NCBI GenBank assembly: GCA_027064425.1
Contig: JAMOPO010000052.1
Coordinates: 140,521-204,520, forward strand
Length of the DNA stretch: 64,000 nucleotides
Origin: Methanobacteriota archaeon
GTDB lineage: Archaea > JAADCQ01 > Methanopyri > Methanopyrales > Methanopyraceae
Reading direction: 5' to 3'
The position numbers and the translations under genes were made by a program. The notes under the pieces are model-generated. The model had not been told where the DNA came from. It ran no database searches and worked only from the letters and a program-made list of their open reading frames with translations. Positions 34,004 to 42,625 of the stretch are shown piece after piece; the stretch's first letter is position 1; each line of letters starts with the position of its first letter.

Positions 34004-34333
34004 ATGGGGTGGGAGCTGAGGGTCGAGCGGCGCTGGGATGAGACCGTCTGCGGTCGGGTCCGGGAGCTGTACTCCAACGAGGACTTCTCACTAGCGGAGG
34101 TCGTGGTGGATGGGGAGGGTGAGGAGCACTACCACGAGCGGACTCTGGAGGTCTATTACGTGCTCGAGGGGCGCGGTCGCGTTCACGTGAACGGGCGCCC
34201 CGTGGACGTGCGGCCTGGGGACGTGATCGTCCTGGAACCTGGGGTAAGGCATAAGGTGGAGGGCAAGCTCAGGCTCCTCGTCGCGTGCTCGCCCCCGTTC
34301 GATCCGGACGACGTGCACGTGGAGGAGGGATGA
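34004..34333 (+). CDS. Small cupin-fold protein
   Basis: 109 residues. The first cupin motif EEHYHERTLEVYYVLEGRGRV supplies the metal-binding His, His and Glu. The second, RPGDVIVLEPGVRHKVEG, supplies the last His. Single-domain cupins include isomerases, dioxygenases and sugar-binding proteins; the substrate is unknown here. The start is ATG 34004 with GGGG 7 nt upstream. Confidence 0.85.
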   Translation: MGWELRVERRWDETVCGRVRELYSNEDFSLAEVVVDGEGEEHYHERTLEVYYVLEGRGRVHVNGRPVDVRPGDVIVLEPGVRHKVEGKLRLLVACSPPFDPDDVHVEEG

Positions 34334-34367
34334 TGAGCTAAGCCTACGCCGACCCGGGCCGGGAGTG

Positions 34368-34667
34368 ATGGAACGGGTGAGCTGCCTGACCTCCCGGGTT
34401 CGAGTCATCCTGCGGCTCCGGGTACCGGAGGAGGTGATCCGATCCCTCGACCCGGACTCGGACCCCTGGTGCTCCGTGCGCGACCGAACGATCCGGATTC
34501 GAGGGGACGGGTTCGGGCCCGTGAAGCACGCCACCGACGACGTGCTCCGGTGCGTGAAGGCTGGCCTGTCGGCGGTGAGGGTGGCGGAGGATGCAGCCGC
34601 TGACGAGGAGGAACAAGGACGAGCACCCGGCCGTGACCGATCCGGACACGACGATCATCCTGGGTGA
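34368..34667 (+). CDS. pcc1: KEOPS subunit Pcc1-like protein
   Basis: 99 residues. TSRVRVILRLRVPEEVIRSLDPD, then RTIRIRGDGFGPVKHATDDVLRCVKAGLSAVRVAE, match the CTAG/Pcc1 strand-helix pattern. Pcc1 is the dimerising subunit of KEOPS, which makes the t6A modification of tRNA. The last 25 residues overlap the next gene and are probably not conserved. GTG 34365 is an alternative start. The match is moderate because Pcc1 is short and divergent. Confidence 0.6.
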   Translation: MERVSCLTSRVRVILRLRVPEEVIRSLDPDSDPWCSVRDRTIRIRGDGFGPVKHATDDVLRCVKAGLSAVRVAEDAAADEEEQGRAPGRDRSGHDDHPG

Positions 34668-35298
34668 CGTTCAGGCGACCCCGGACTGCGTGATCGGCGA
34701 GCGCGTCCGGCTGGGTCCCGACGTGGAGATGCGCGGGGCGTTGATCTCCGGGGAGTCCGTGGTCTACAACTCGGAGCTCGAGGGGTGCGCGGTGGGCAAG
34801 AGGACGACCGTCACGGGCCGGGTTTCGGAGGGCGTCACGATCCACCACGGCTCCGTCCTCGGGCAGCTGAAGGTCAGTGGGGACATCGAACCCCCCGTCA
34901 TCGGGTCCGGAGCCTTCGTGGGACCGGGGGTCTCTCTGCTTCCCGGCACCGAGGTGGGCGAGGAGGCCGTGCTCCTCCCGAACAGCGTGGTGACCGAGCG
35001 CGTCCCCCGCCGCGGCGTGGTGGGCGGGAACCCCGCGATGCCTCGCGGCGTGGTCGTGGACGTGGAGCGGGTGGAGGTCGAGTTCGACGGATCGGAGTTC
35101 GAGGTCGAGGGACGCCGGGGGCGCGCCTTCGATCTCAGGCTAACTGACGGCGGGCTGGAGGTCGAGGAGGACCGCCCCCACGAGTTCGGGGTGATCGCCG
35201 AGAAGCGGCCGAGGATCGTCCGGCTGGGACACGCGATCGAGCTGCCGCGGCGGCCCTTCACCTTCCCCCTCTACGTGCTCCAGCTGAAGACCAAGTAG
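34591..35298 (+). CDS. Left-handed beta-helix (hexapeptide-repeat) protein
   Basis: 235 residues. Residues 20-140 are hexapeptide repeats (VIGERVRLGPDVEMRGALISGESVVYNSELEG...GSGAFVGPGVSLLPGTEVGEEAVLLPNSVV), as in gamma-carbonic anhydrases and acyltransferases. NPAMPRGV follows, as in sugar acetyltransferases. The C-terminal 90 residues are a separate strand-rich domain. I see no complete carbonic-anhydrase His triad. The start is ATG 34591, overlapping pcc1 by 77 bp. Confidence 0.75.
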   Translation: MQPLTRRNKDEHPAVTDPDTTIILGDVQATPDCVIGERVRLGPDVEMRGALISGESVVYNSELEGCAVGKRTTVTGRVSEGVTIHHGSVLGQLKVSGDIEPPVIGSGAFVGPGVSLLPGTEVGEEAVLLPNSVVTERVPRRGVVGGNPAMPRGVVVDVERVEVEFDGSEFEVEGRRGRAFDLRLTDGGLEVEEDRPHEFGVIAEKRPRIVRLGHAIELPRRPFTFPLYVLQLKTK

Positions 35299-35309
35299 GG
35301 GGACCGCCG

Positions 35310-35915
35310 GTGCCCGTCCGCGACTCGGTCCTCATTGACACGGAGGTGGAGGAGGGCCTGGTCATTGGGAGCGTCCTGGAGGGTTGCGAGGTTCGGAGGG
35401 CGGCGGTCGTAGGAACCGTGGCCCACGGGGAGCGGTTCGAGGGGACGGTGGTGGTCGGCGGACGGCCCACCGACGGTGAGGTGACGGTTGTTCCCGTCCG
35501 CGCCGGTGAGTGGGGGGCCGCGTCCGGCGAGGACGAGGTGAGCGTCCCGGACTCGGACGGTGAGGACGTTCTCGCGATCGTGGCGGACGTGAGCGCGATG
35601 GGGCTGCTCCGCGATCTCCTGAAGATCGAGCCGCGACGGGTGGGGCACCACGCTCTCTTCACGTTCTCGGGCTCGCTGCCGGCCCGGCTCAGGAGGCGCC
35701 TGGTGGGGAACCTGGACCTGTTCCGGGAGTGCTGCCCGTGCGCCTACCTGCGAGTTAGCGGCACCGTCATCGCTTTCCGGGGCGGCAAGCAGGTCTTCGA
35801 TGAGCCCGGGGAGGTCGAGTATCGGGACGTGCTGGTCGTGCGGGACGGCAGGCCGGTGCTGTCGGCCTGGAAGGCGGCGACGAAGAGCGTGATCTCCGAG
35901 CTGGGGGCCGGGTGA
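35310..35915 (+). CDS. Hypothetical protein with hexapeptide-like N-terminus
   Basis: 201 residues. The first 60 resemble degenerate left-handed helix rungs (DSVLIDTEVEEGLVIGSVLEGCEVRRAAVVG). The rest is globular, with LLRDLLKIEPRRVGHHALFTFSG and a Cys pair in FRECCPCAYLRV. I recognise no family. GTG 35310 has GGGGG exactly 7 nt upstream. It follows the hexapeptide gene and overlaps the CitG-like gene by 4 bp, so the three form an operon. Confidence 0.6.
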   Translation: MPVRDSVLIDTEVEEGLVIGSVLEGCEVRRAAVVGTVAHGERFEGTVVVGGRPTDGEVTVVPVRAGEWGAASGEDEVSVPDSDGEDVLAIVADVSAMGLLRDLLKIEPRRVGHHALFTFSGSLPARLRRRLVGNLDLFRECCPCAYLRVSGTVIAFRGGKQVFDEPGEVEYRDVLVVRDGRPVLSAWKAATKSVISELGAG

Positions 35916-36826
35916 CTCGCGTGGCCGGTCTCCGCGAGCTCCCGGACCTCTTCTGTCGGGCCGTCGTGGTGGAGGTCCTGTCGGGCCCGAAGCCGGGGCT
36001 CGTGGATCCCGTCTCACCGAGCCCGCACCGGGACATGGGGCCCGGCGAGTTCTTCTCCTGTCTTCCCGAGCTGAACCGGTGCCTGCGCGAGGCACTGGAG
36101 CTGGGGCTAGACCGCGAGCCGGTGGAAGAGGTCGTGGATCTGATCCCCGCCTGGAACGTGGACGTGCTGACGGCGTCCTCCGGCCCGAACTCCGTGCGCG
36201 GGGTGCTGTTCCTGGGCGCCGTGTACTGCTACTCGGCCGGGTGGGAGGGGGACGTCTTCCCGTTCTCTCGGATCCGCGAGGTCGGGAGGCTCTGCGCGGA
36301 GAAGCTGTGGGACAGGACGGAGACGAAGTGCGGTCGAAGGCGAGTCCGAGAGGGATTAGCGGGAATCTTCGGCGAGGCGGCGTCCGGGCTTATGACCGCG
36401 AGGACGGTGTCGTTGTCCACCCTGGTCTCGGTGCTGCGCCGGGGCGGAACGCTTGAGGAGGCCGTCGTGCAGTCGGTCCTGGCCTGCATGTCCGTTCTGG
36501 AGGACGCCGGGCTCCCCCCGCGGACGCGGGAGTGGGTGAGGCGAAGGTCCCGCGAGGTGTTGGAGATGGGAGGGGTGTTGACCCGGCGGGGTCGGGAGGA
36601 GCTCTGGTCCTTTGTGGAGGAGTGCGCACGGAGGGAGGTCAGCCCGGGCGCGTCGGGGGACGTGACGATCGTTGGGCTCGTGCTGCTCTTCCTCCGGTGG
36701 GGGAGGGACCTTTCCTCCCCGTATCTTGATCCTCCGGGACGGTGGGGTCGGGGAGCAGGTGGGGAGGACCGTTCGGGTCCTGGTGCGCGGGGACGGGACG
36801 CGGGTCGTGGCCTCTCGAGGGGATAG
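35912..36826 (+). CDS. CitG/MdcB-like triphosphoribosyl-dephospho-CoA synthase family protein
   Basis: 304 residues. The N-terminus EVLSGPKPGLVDPVSPSPHRDM is the CitG signature (PKPGxVD...HxDM), followed by EFFSCLPELNRCLREALELG. Bacterial CitG makes the prosthetic-group precursor of citrate and malonate lyases. Methanogens keep homologs without those lyases, so the product here is unknown. The C-terminal 35 residues are low-complexity and overlap the next gene. The start is GTG 35912. Confidence 0.75.
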   Translation: MTRVAGLRELPDLFCRAVVVEVLSGPKPGLVDPVSPSPHRDMGPGEFFSCLPELNRCLREALELGLDREPVEEVVDLIPAWNVDVLTASSGPNSVRGVLFLGAVYCYSAGWEGDVFPFSRIREVGRLCAEKLWDRTETKCGRRRVREGLAGIFGEAASGLMTARTVSLSTLVSVLRRGGTLEEAVVQSVLACMSVLEDAGLPPRTREWVRRRSREVLEMGGVLTRRGREELWSFVEECARREVSPGASGDVTIVGLVLLFLRWGRDLSSPYLDPPGRWGRGAGGEDRSGPGARGRDAGRGLSRG

Positions 36827-37343
36827 GAAGTTTTTTAAGCGAAGCGAGGTCGGGGTCGAGCGAGAGTTAACGCCGTGGGAGGCCTACCGGGAGATTTGTA
36901 CCCGGCTGGAGCTTAACTCGCTGGAACCTCCCGAGGACGTCGGGCACCCGGTCGACCCCGAGACGGGGTACCGGGTGCTGGAGCTCCTGGACCTGTTATG
37001 GCGGTCCGGGATCGAGGGGCTGGGCGTAACCGGCACGGTGGGCTGCGCGGCACCCCTCCACGACCTTACGGTGGGGAATCCGGTCGGGTGGACGAGCCTC
37101 CGGGTGGCGAACCCCGGCTCCGACCTCGACTTAATAATCAGGGAGAAGGGAACTCTACGGGAGCTCCTGAACCTGGGCTTTAGAGTCGTCAGGCGACGGG
37201 GTGACGGGGCGCTCCTGTCCCCGGAGCGGGTCACGGGTTTCCGTACTCCTCTACTCGACGTGAGGTGGGGGTGCGACGTTGGCGGACGACCTGGACAGCC
37301 TCCTGCCGAAGACCTCAGAGAGCACCAGCCTGAGCACCCTTAA
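36759..37343 (+). CDS. Predicted nucleotidyltransferase-like protein
   Basis: About 194 residues. [20 protein letters not shown] followed by [27 protein letters not shown] resembles the Pol-beta-type nucleotidyltransferase core, with the acidic pair in SDLDL. The N-terminus is a small basic strand region ([24 protein letters not shown]). The start is uncertain; GTG 36759 follows GGGGAG. The last 20 residues read out of frame into PAN and are probably incidental. Confidence 0.55.
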   Translation: MGRTVRVLVRGDGTRVVASRGDRKFFKRSEVGVERELTPWEAYREICTRLELNSLEPPEDVGHPVDPETGYRVLELLDLLWRSGIEGLGVTGTVGCAAPLHDLTVGNPVGWTSLRVANPGSDLDLIIREKGTLRELLNLGFRVVRRRGDGALLSPERVTGFRTPLLDVRWGCDVGGRPGQPPAEDLREHQPEHP

Positions 37344-38742
37344 GAGCCTGAAGAACGCGCTCGAGGAGCTGGCTGGTAAGTCGGACTCGAACATCGAGGG
37401 ACTGGTGGAGGCGCTGGACGACCTGATCACGCTGATGGAGAAGACCGGGGTGAAGGACCTCCGCGACCTCATCGAGGAGTTCAAGGACCTCAAGCAGGAG
37501 AAGAAGCGCCTGGAGGAGCTCCTGCAGGAGTACTTCAAGCGGCTTGAGGAGCTGGAGCGGAAGCTGAAGGCGCAGGAGGAGAAGCTCAGGATCGAGGCGC
37601 GGCGCCGGAAGACGCTGGAGAAGGAGCTGGAGATGGAGCGGGACGAGAAGGCCGAGCTGCGGGAGGAGCTCCGGCGGAAGGAGGTGATGATCGAGAAGCT
37701 CCGGAACGACCTGCAGCGGCTGAAGAAGCCGCCGCTGATCGTGGGCACGGTGGAGGAGGTGCTCGACGACGGCCGCGTCATCGTCAAGAGCTCGACCGGG
37801 CCGAAGTTCGTCTCGAACGTCAGCCCAACCGTGGACAAGGACAAGATCGAGCCGGGCGCGAACGTGGCGCTGAACCAGCAGAGCATGGCCGTCGTCGACG
37901 TGCTGCCCTCGGAGAAGGACCCGCGGGTCACGGCCATGGAGGTGGAGGAGGATCCGGACGTCACGTACGACGACATCGGCGGCCTCGACAAGCAGATCCA
38001 AGAGATCCGAGAGGTCGTGGAGAAGCCGCTCAAGGAGCCCGAGCTGTTCGAGAAGGTCGGCGTCGAGCCGCCGAAGGGCGTGCTCCTGTACGGACCGCCC
38101 GGCACGGGTAAGACCCTGCTCGCCCGCGCGGTCGCTCACCACGCGGACGCGACGTTCATCCGGCTCGCCGCGCCCGAGCTCGTCCAGAAGTTCATCGGCG
38201 AGGGTGCCCGGCTGGTGCGCGAGCTGTTCGAGCTGGCTCGGGAGAAGGCTCCGAGCATCATCTTCATCGACGAGATCGACGCCATCGGCGCCCGACGCAT
38301 GCGGGACGCCACGAGCGGCGACCGCGAGGTGCAGCGGACGCTGACGCAGCTCCTGGCCGAGATGGACGGCTTCGACCCGCTCGACGACATCAAGGTCATC
38401 GCCGCGACCAACCGGAAGGACATCCTGGACCCGGCACTGCTCCGGCCCGGCCGGTTCGACCGGCACATCAAGATCCCGCTGCCGGACGAGGAGGGCCGCT
38501 ACGAGATCTTCAAGATCCACACGCGGGACATGAACCTCGCCGACGACGTCGACCTGCGGAAGCTGGCCAAGATGACGGAGGGCGCCTCGGGCGCCGACAT
38601 CAAGGCGATCTGCACCGAGGCCGGTATGATGGCCATCCGCGAGGACCGGGACGTCGTCACCATGCGCGACTTCGTGAAGGCCGTCGAGCGCGTCCTGGGC
38701 CAGCGAGAGGAGGAGGGAGAGTACAAGCGGGCGTACCACTAA
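37279..38742 (+). CDS. pan: Proteasome-activating nucleotidase
   Basis: The AAA ATPase that unfolds substrates for the archaeal 20S proteasome. The 487 residues include a long N-terminal helical extension, a coiled coil (about residues 70-145), an OB domain ([26 protein letters not shown]), Walker A GPPGTGKT (about 272), Walker B IIFIDEID, and the arginine-finger region [10 protein letters not shown]. The C-terminus ends AYH, a plausible HbYX gate-opening motif. TTG 37279 has GGGGG exactly 7 nt upstream, giving a protein 50-80 residues longer than typical PAN. Confidence 0.95.
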   Translation: MADDLDSLLPKTSESTSLSTLKSLKNALEELAGKSDSNIEGLVEALDDLITLMEKTGVKDLRDLIEEFKDLKQEKKRLEELLQEYFKRLEELERKLKAQEEKLRIEARRRKTLEKELEMERDEKAELREELRRKEVMIEKLRNDLQRLKKPPLIVGTVEEVLDDGRVIVKSSTGPKFVSNVSPTVDKDKIEPGANVALNQQSMAVVDVLPSEKDPRVTAMEVEEDPDVTYDDIGGLDKQIQEIREVVEKPLKEPELFEKVGVEPPKGVLLYGPPGTGKTLLARAVAHHADATFIRLAAPELVQKFIGEGARLVRELFELAREKAPSIIFIDEIDAIGARRMRDATSGDREVQRTLTQLLAEMDGFDPLDDIKVIAATNRKDILDPALLRPGRFDRHIKIPLPDEEGRYEIFKIHTRDMNLADDVDLRKLAKMTEGASGADIKAICTEAGMMAIREDRDVVTMRDFVKAVERVLGQREEEGEYKRAYH

Positions 38743-38832
38743 GGCACCACCGGCCCCCGCTCACCCAACGCCCCTCCGGAACACCGGGAATGAAGAGGCG
38801 GTTGCTGGCGGACCGGGAAGGGATGATGAGTA
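38743..38832. other. 90-bp gap after pan
   Basis: Contains two imperfect copies of ACCGGGAA-plus-ATGA (38781-38793 and 38812-38827), the second including ATGATGA. A C/D-box reading fails because no well-spaced CTGA follows. It may hold the promoter of the GNAT gene. Nothing else is seen. Confidence 0.3.
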
Positions 38833-39513
38833 GTGGGCGAGCGGACCTACCTGCGCGTCGGAAACCTCACCATCCGAGCCTACCCGCCGGATGAGGCCGT
38901 CGAGACCGTGCGCCGACTAGCCTCCGAGCTCGACACCGACGCCCCGGGTGAGCTGAAGGAGGCCGTCCCGGTCGACCTCCTCCAGTCCGACTTCTTCTCG
39001 CCCGAGGCCCGCGTTCTGATCGCCCACTCCGACCGCGGTCCCATCGGCTGCGTCGGCGCCGACCCCGACACCTCCAGGCACCCGCACAACGTCTTCGGCC
39101 TGGTCGTCTCACCACGGGTCCGCAACCGTTACCAGACGGGGCATCTGCTCCTCGCCGCCGCGCTGCGCTTCCTGCGAGAGTCCGGGACCGAGGTCGCCCG
39201 GACCACCCCCATTCGGAGGGCCCTACCGTTCTTCACGGGGATCCGCGCCGACCCGACCCACGTCTGGAAGGAACTCGACCTTCGAGTAAAGTGGTACCGG
39301 CGGACCCGCGACGACGCCTTCTTGGACCTGTCCAGGGTGCCCGAGGAGCTGCGCGAGGAGCTCCTCTTGATGCGAGTAGAGACCGTGGACGCCCCGCGGG
39401 AGCCCACACCGTTCCACCGCCTGGACCCGGAGAGGCCCGTGCACACCTTCCGGTCGGGCGTGAGAGGATTCACCCTCACGGCCCGGCTGGGGGGAGCCGG
39501 AGGTGGAGGTTAG
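38833..39513 (+). CDS. GNAT-family acetyltransferase-like protein
   Basis: 226 residues. ARVLIAHSDRGPIGCVGADPDTS and NVFGLVVSPRVRNRYQTGHLLLAAALRFLRESG carry the GNAT strand 4, the motif A turn and the following helix. The acetyl-CoA loop (RNRYQTG) is degenerate compared with the usual RGxGxG/A. The substrate is unknown. It overlaps the GT2 gene by 11 bp. Confidence 0.65.
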   Translation: MGERTYLRVGNLTIRAYPPDEAVETVRRLASELDTDAPGELKEAVPVDLLQSDFFSPEARVLIAHSDRGPIGCVGADPDTSRHPHNVFGLVVSPRVRNRYQTGHLLLAAALRFLRESGTEVARTTPIRRALPFFTGIRADPTHVWKELDLRVKWYRRTRDDAFLDLSRVPEELREELLLMRVETVDAPREPTPFHRLDPERPVHTFRSGVRGFTLTARLGGAGGGG

Positions 39514-40222
39514 CATCATCCTGCCGACGTACAACGAGCGCGAGAACCTGCCCAGGATCGTCCCGGAGATCGAGCGGGTGATCGACCGCGAAGGTTGGGA
39601 CGCGGAGATCCTAGTCGTGGACGATGACTCACCGGACGGGACCGCGGAGGTGGCCAAGGAGCTGGCGGAGGAGTACGGCAACATCCGCGTCATCGTTCGC
39701 AAGGAGCGGCCCGGGCTGGGACTCGCCTACCGCCGAGGCTTCCGGGAGGCGGAGGGTGACGTCGTCGTCTGCATGGACGCCGACGGTCAGCACCCGCCCG
39801 AGCACCTGCCGGACATCGTGAACCCGGTCCTCGACGGAGAGTGTGACTTCGGGCTGGGTTCTCGGTACGTGGAGGGGGCTCGGGTCGAAAACTTCCCGTG
39901 GTACCGCCGGCTGAACTCCTGGGGCGCGCGGCTCGTAGCCAAGCTCCTCCTGAGGCTCCCCTACCGCGACCCTACCAGCGGCTTCCGGGCCATTCGGCGG
40001 GAGATCCTGGAGGAGGGGAGACCGTTCGTCTCCGAGGGCTTCGAGATCCAGGTGGAGACGCTGGCCAAGGCTCACCACCTCGGGTACGAGGTTCGGGAGG
40101 TCCCATTCACGTTCAAGCCCCGGGAGCGGGGGTCCTCGAACGTCGACCTCCAGCAGATCCTGCGCTACCTGCGCGGCGTGCTGAGAATCCGCAGGGACCT
40201 TCGTCAGCGGGGTCTCCTGTAA
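39503..40222 (+). CDS. Dolichol-phosphate mannosyltransferase-like GT2
   Basis: 239 residues. VSIILPTYNERENLPRIVPEI begins the GT-A fold, VDDDSPDGTAEVA follows, VCMDADGQHPPEHLPDI carries the DxD-type metal site, and LGSRYVEG, PTSGFRAIRR and RERGSSNV complete the DPM1 signature. It transfers a hexose from a nucleotide sugar to dolichyl phosphate on the cytoplasmic face, for glycosylation or the cell wall. There is no C-terminal membrane domain. The start is GTG 39503. Confidence 0.9.
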   Translation: MEVSIILPTYNERENLPRIVPEIERVIDREGWDAEILVVDDDSPDGTAEVAKELAEEYGNIRVIVRKERPGLGLAYRRGFREAEGDVVVCMDADGQHPPEHLPDIVNPVLDGECDFGLGSRYVEGARVENFPWYRRLNSWGARLVAKLLLRLPYRDPTSGFRAIRREILEEGRPFVSEGFEIQVETLAKAHHLGYEVREVPFTFKPRERGSSNVDLQQILRYLRGVLRIRRDLRQRGLL

Positions 40223-40264
40223 ACGATATATCAGGCGTCCCCGTCGGCCCGCCCGGGCCCCGCG

Positions 40265-41602
40265 ATGCGCGTGGTGGTCGTCGGCGGAGGGGCGGCCGGC
40301 ATCACCGCCGCCCGAACCGCCCGGGAGCTGGGCGCGGAGGTCACGCTGATCACCGAGGACGATCGAGTCGCGTACTCCCCCTGCGCCATCCCGTTCGTTC
40401 TTTCGGGTGAGATCGAGGACGCCGATTCCATCGTCATGCGAGACCCGGAGTACTACGAGCGGCTGGGCATCAACCTGAGGCTCGAGACGAGGGTTGAGGA
40501 GGTGGACCCGGAGGAGGGGATCGTTGAGACCGAGGACGAGACGTTCGAGTTCGACGCGGCGGTCCTGGCCGTGGGTGGGGAGCCACTGATCCCTCCCATC
40601 GAGGGGTCGGACCTCGACGGCGTCCTCACCGTCCGCTGGTTCTCGGACATCGAGCGGCTGGAGCGGGCCGTTCAGTCCGCCGAGCGGGCGGTGGTGGTCG
40701 GGGCCGGCCCCATCGGCGTTGAGATGGCGCACGCGCTGCGCAGCCGCGGGCTCGAAGTAACCCTGGTCGAGATGCTGGATCGAGTCCTCCCCCAGCTGCT
40801 GGACGGCGACACCGCCGCGGAGCTGCAAGAGGTGATGGAGAAGGAGGGCGTCCGGGTCCTGCTGGGCGACCCCGTCGAGAGGATCGAGGGCGACGAGTCG
40901 GTGGAGGCGGTGGTGGTGGGCGGCGAGGAGATCGAGGCGGATCTCGTGGTCATGGCGGCGGGGGTTCGTCCTCGAACCGAGCTCTTTGAGGCGATGGGCG
41001 CCTCGGTTACCCCGTTCGGCGTCGAGGTTGACCCGGCCCTCCGGGTCAAGTCCGAGGATGGGGGCGTCATGGAGGGCGTTTACGCGGCCGGAGACTGCGT
41101 GGCCGACTGGTGCCCGATCACCGGAGAAACCGTGCCCAGCCAGCTCGGGACGGTGGCCGTGCGTCAGGGCCGCATCGCCGGCAGGAACGCCGTCGAGGGG
41201 CCGAAGATCACCTGGCCCGGGACGCTCAACACCGCGGTGGTCTGCGCGTTCGGTCTGGAGGCGGCCGGGTGCGGTCTCACGGAGGCCAGGGCTGAGGAGG
41301 TCGGGATGGAGGTGGTCTCGGCGACCGTCAGCACGACGACTCGGGCCCGGTACTACCCGGGCGGTGAGGAGATCACGGTGAAGCTCATCGCCGACGCTTA
41401 CACCCACCGGATCGTGGGCGCGCAGGCGGTGGGGGGAGAGCGGGTCAGGGAGCGCGTGGACGCGATCGCGCTGGCGATCCGGCTGGGAGCGAAGGTGGAG
41501 GACCTCCTATCGTGGGACTACTCGTACTCGCCCCCGGTCGCCCGGGTGGTGGAACCCTTCTACGAGGCCGCGGAGCGGCTCCGGGAGGAGCTCAAGGGAT
41601 GA
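40265..41602 (+). CDS. NADH oxidase / CoA-disulfide reductase-like flavoprotein
   Basis: 445 residues. The FAD loop VVVGGGAAGITAARTA is followed by YSPCAIPFVLSGE, whose single Cys40 is the redox residue of the Nox/CoADR family. The NAD loop VVVGAGPIGVEMAHALRSRG and GVYAAGDCVADW follow. The C-terminal dimer domain starts near residue 320. It may reduce oxygen, polysulfide or CoA disulfide. Its stop overlaps the MgtE-like gene (ATGA). Confidence 0.9.
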   Translation: MRVVVVGGGAAGITAARTARELGAEVTLITEDDRVAYSPCAIPFVLSGEIEDADSIVMRDPEYYERLGINLRLETRVEEVDPEEGIVETEDETFEFDAAVLAVGGEPLIPPIEGSDLDGVLTVRWFSDIERLERAVQSAERAVVVGAGPIGVEMAHALRSRGLEVTLVEMLDRVLPQLLDGDTAAELQEVMEKEGVRVLLGDPVERIEGDESVEAVVVGGEEIEADLVVMAAGVRPRTELFEAMGASVTPFGVEVDPALRVKSEDGGVMEGVYAAGDCVADWCPITGETVPSQLGTVAVRQGRIAGRNAVEGPKITWPGTLNTAVVCAFGLEAAGCGLTEARAEEVGMEVVSATVSTTTRARYYPGGEEITVKLIADAYTHRIVGAQAVGGERVRERVDAIALAIRLGAKVEDLLSWDYSYSPPVARVVEPFYEAAERLREELKG

Positions 41603-42111
41603 ACCTGCGCCGTGATCTCCTCGCCGCCTTTTCCTCGCTGATGGCGCTGGTCGTGATGGAATCATTCACGGGGTTCACCCTGGAGGCGCTGAAGGCCAAG
41701 TGGGCCAGGCACCCGGAGCTGCTGGCGATGCTGCCCGCGCTGATGGACTTTCGCGGGAACGTCGCCCTGGCTCACTCCGCCAGGATGACCACCGCGGAGC
41801 ACCTGGGAGACTCGCGCCGGGTCATGATGGGCTCCGCGGCCGCGCTCCTAACGAGCTTCTTCGTGCCGCCCATCATCGCGCTCGTGACGCACTGGTCCTA
41901 CGGTGGCAGTCTCAGCACGCTGGTCGCGGTGGCGCTGCTGACGGTCCTCTCCGTGGCCGCCGCGGTGACCCCGGCCACGATCGGCGTGGTGAGGATCGCC
42001 GTGAGGTGGGGCGTGGACCCGGACAGGGTGGCGCCCGCCGTGACGACGGCGCTGTCCGACGTACTCACCGTCGTCCTCCTGTTCACCCTGGCGGAGGTGA
42101 TCTTCCGTTGA
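41599..42111 (+). CDS. MgtE/SLC41-type transporter, first half
   Basis: 170 residues with five hydrophobic segments. LLAMLPALMDFRGNVALAHSARMTTAEHLG is the SLC41 motif of MgtE-type Mg channels. The acidic residues in the third and fifth helices are retained. It covers a single MgtE membrane unit without N or CBS domains. The next gene encodes a homologous half with a 4-bp overlap, so the two should assemble as a heteromer. Confidence 0.85.
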   Translation: MNLRRDLLAAFSSLMALVVMESFTGFTLEALKAKWARHPELLAMLPALMDFRGNVALAHSARMTTAEHLGDSRRVMMGSAAALLTSFFVPPIIALVTHWSYGGSLSTLVAVALLTVLSVAAAVTPATIGVVRIAVRWGVDPDRVAPAVTTALSDVLTVVLLFTLAEVIFR

Positions 42112-42620
42112 GGCGGGAACTGCTGAGCGTCCTGGCCTCGATGCTTCTGGTGTCCGCCCTGCTGGCCGCCTGGAGCTCCTACGTGGGGTCCTTTTTGGCC
42201 CGGCTCGAGGCCAAGCTGGAGCACAACCCCGGGCTGGCGGCCGTGCTGCCGGTGCTTATGGCCACCACCGGGGCGGCGGCCGCGTCCTTCGGCAGCAAGC
42301 TCTCCACCCGCGTCCACCTCGGCACGGTCAGCGCCCGCAGGCTGGTGTACGACGCCGCCGTTCAGGCACTCGCGCTGATCCTGGCCATGTCCGCGTACAC
42401 GACCCTGGTCACGACCGTCTTCTCGGGCCAGCTGTCCCTCGTGCGCACGGTTCTAGAGTCCACGGTCCTGACGTACCTGCTCGCGGTGTTCGTTGCGCTG
42501 GTCTCCACTTTCGCGAGCGTGAAGCTGGGCCTCGACCCGGACGACGTGGTGGGTCCCATCGTGACCACGGCGGCCGACTCCGCGGGCATCGTGATCACGC
42601 TACTCCTCTCGCCGGGGTAG
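42108..42620 (+). CDS. MgtE/SLC41-type transporter, second half
   Basis: 170 residues with five hydrophobic segments. LAAVLPVLMATTGAAAASFGSKLSTRVHLGTV parallels the preceding protein, with the central RGN changed to TGA. The C-terminus has DDVVGPIVTTAADSAGIVITLLL, the usual last-helix acidic motif. The start is TTG 42108, overlapping the previous stop (TTGA). The cytoplasmic PhoU/TrkA-C protein encoded next probably regulates it. Confidence 0.85.
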   Translation: MRRELLSVLASMLLVSALLAAWSSYVGSFLARLEAKLEHNPGLAAVLPVLMATTGAAAASFGSKLSTRVHLGTVSARRLVYDAAVQALALILAMSAYTTLVTTVFSGQLSLVRTVLESTVLTYLLAVFVALVSTFASVKLGLDPDDVVGPIVTTAADSAGIVITLLLSPG

Positions 42621-42625
42621 GGACG

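Noticed and set aside
34330-34389. C/D-box sRNA reading (ATGATGA ... CTGA) at the cupin/pcc1 junction
   Set aside because: D-prime is CCGA, C-prime is GTGATGG, the internal spacer is too long, and the sequence is already explained by the stop and start codons of two genes.
34390-34410. T-loop-like GGTTCGAGTC suggesting a tRNA
   Set aside because: The flanks do not form a T stem, no anticodon or acceptor stem is present, and the sequence lies in the Pcc1-like coding region.
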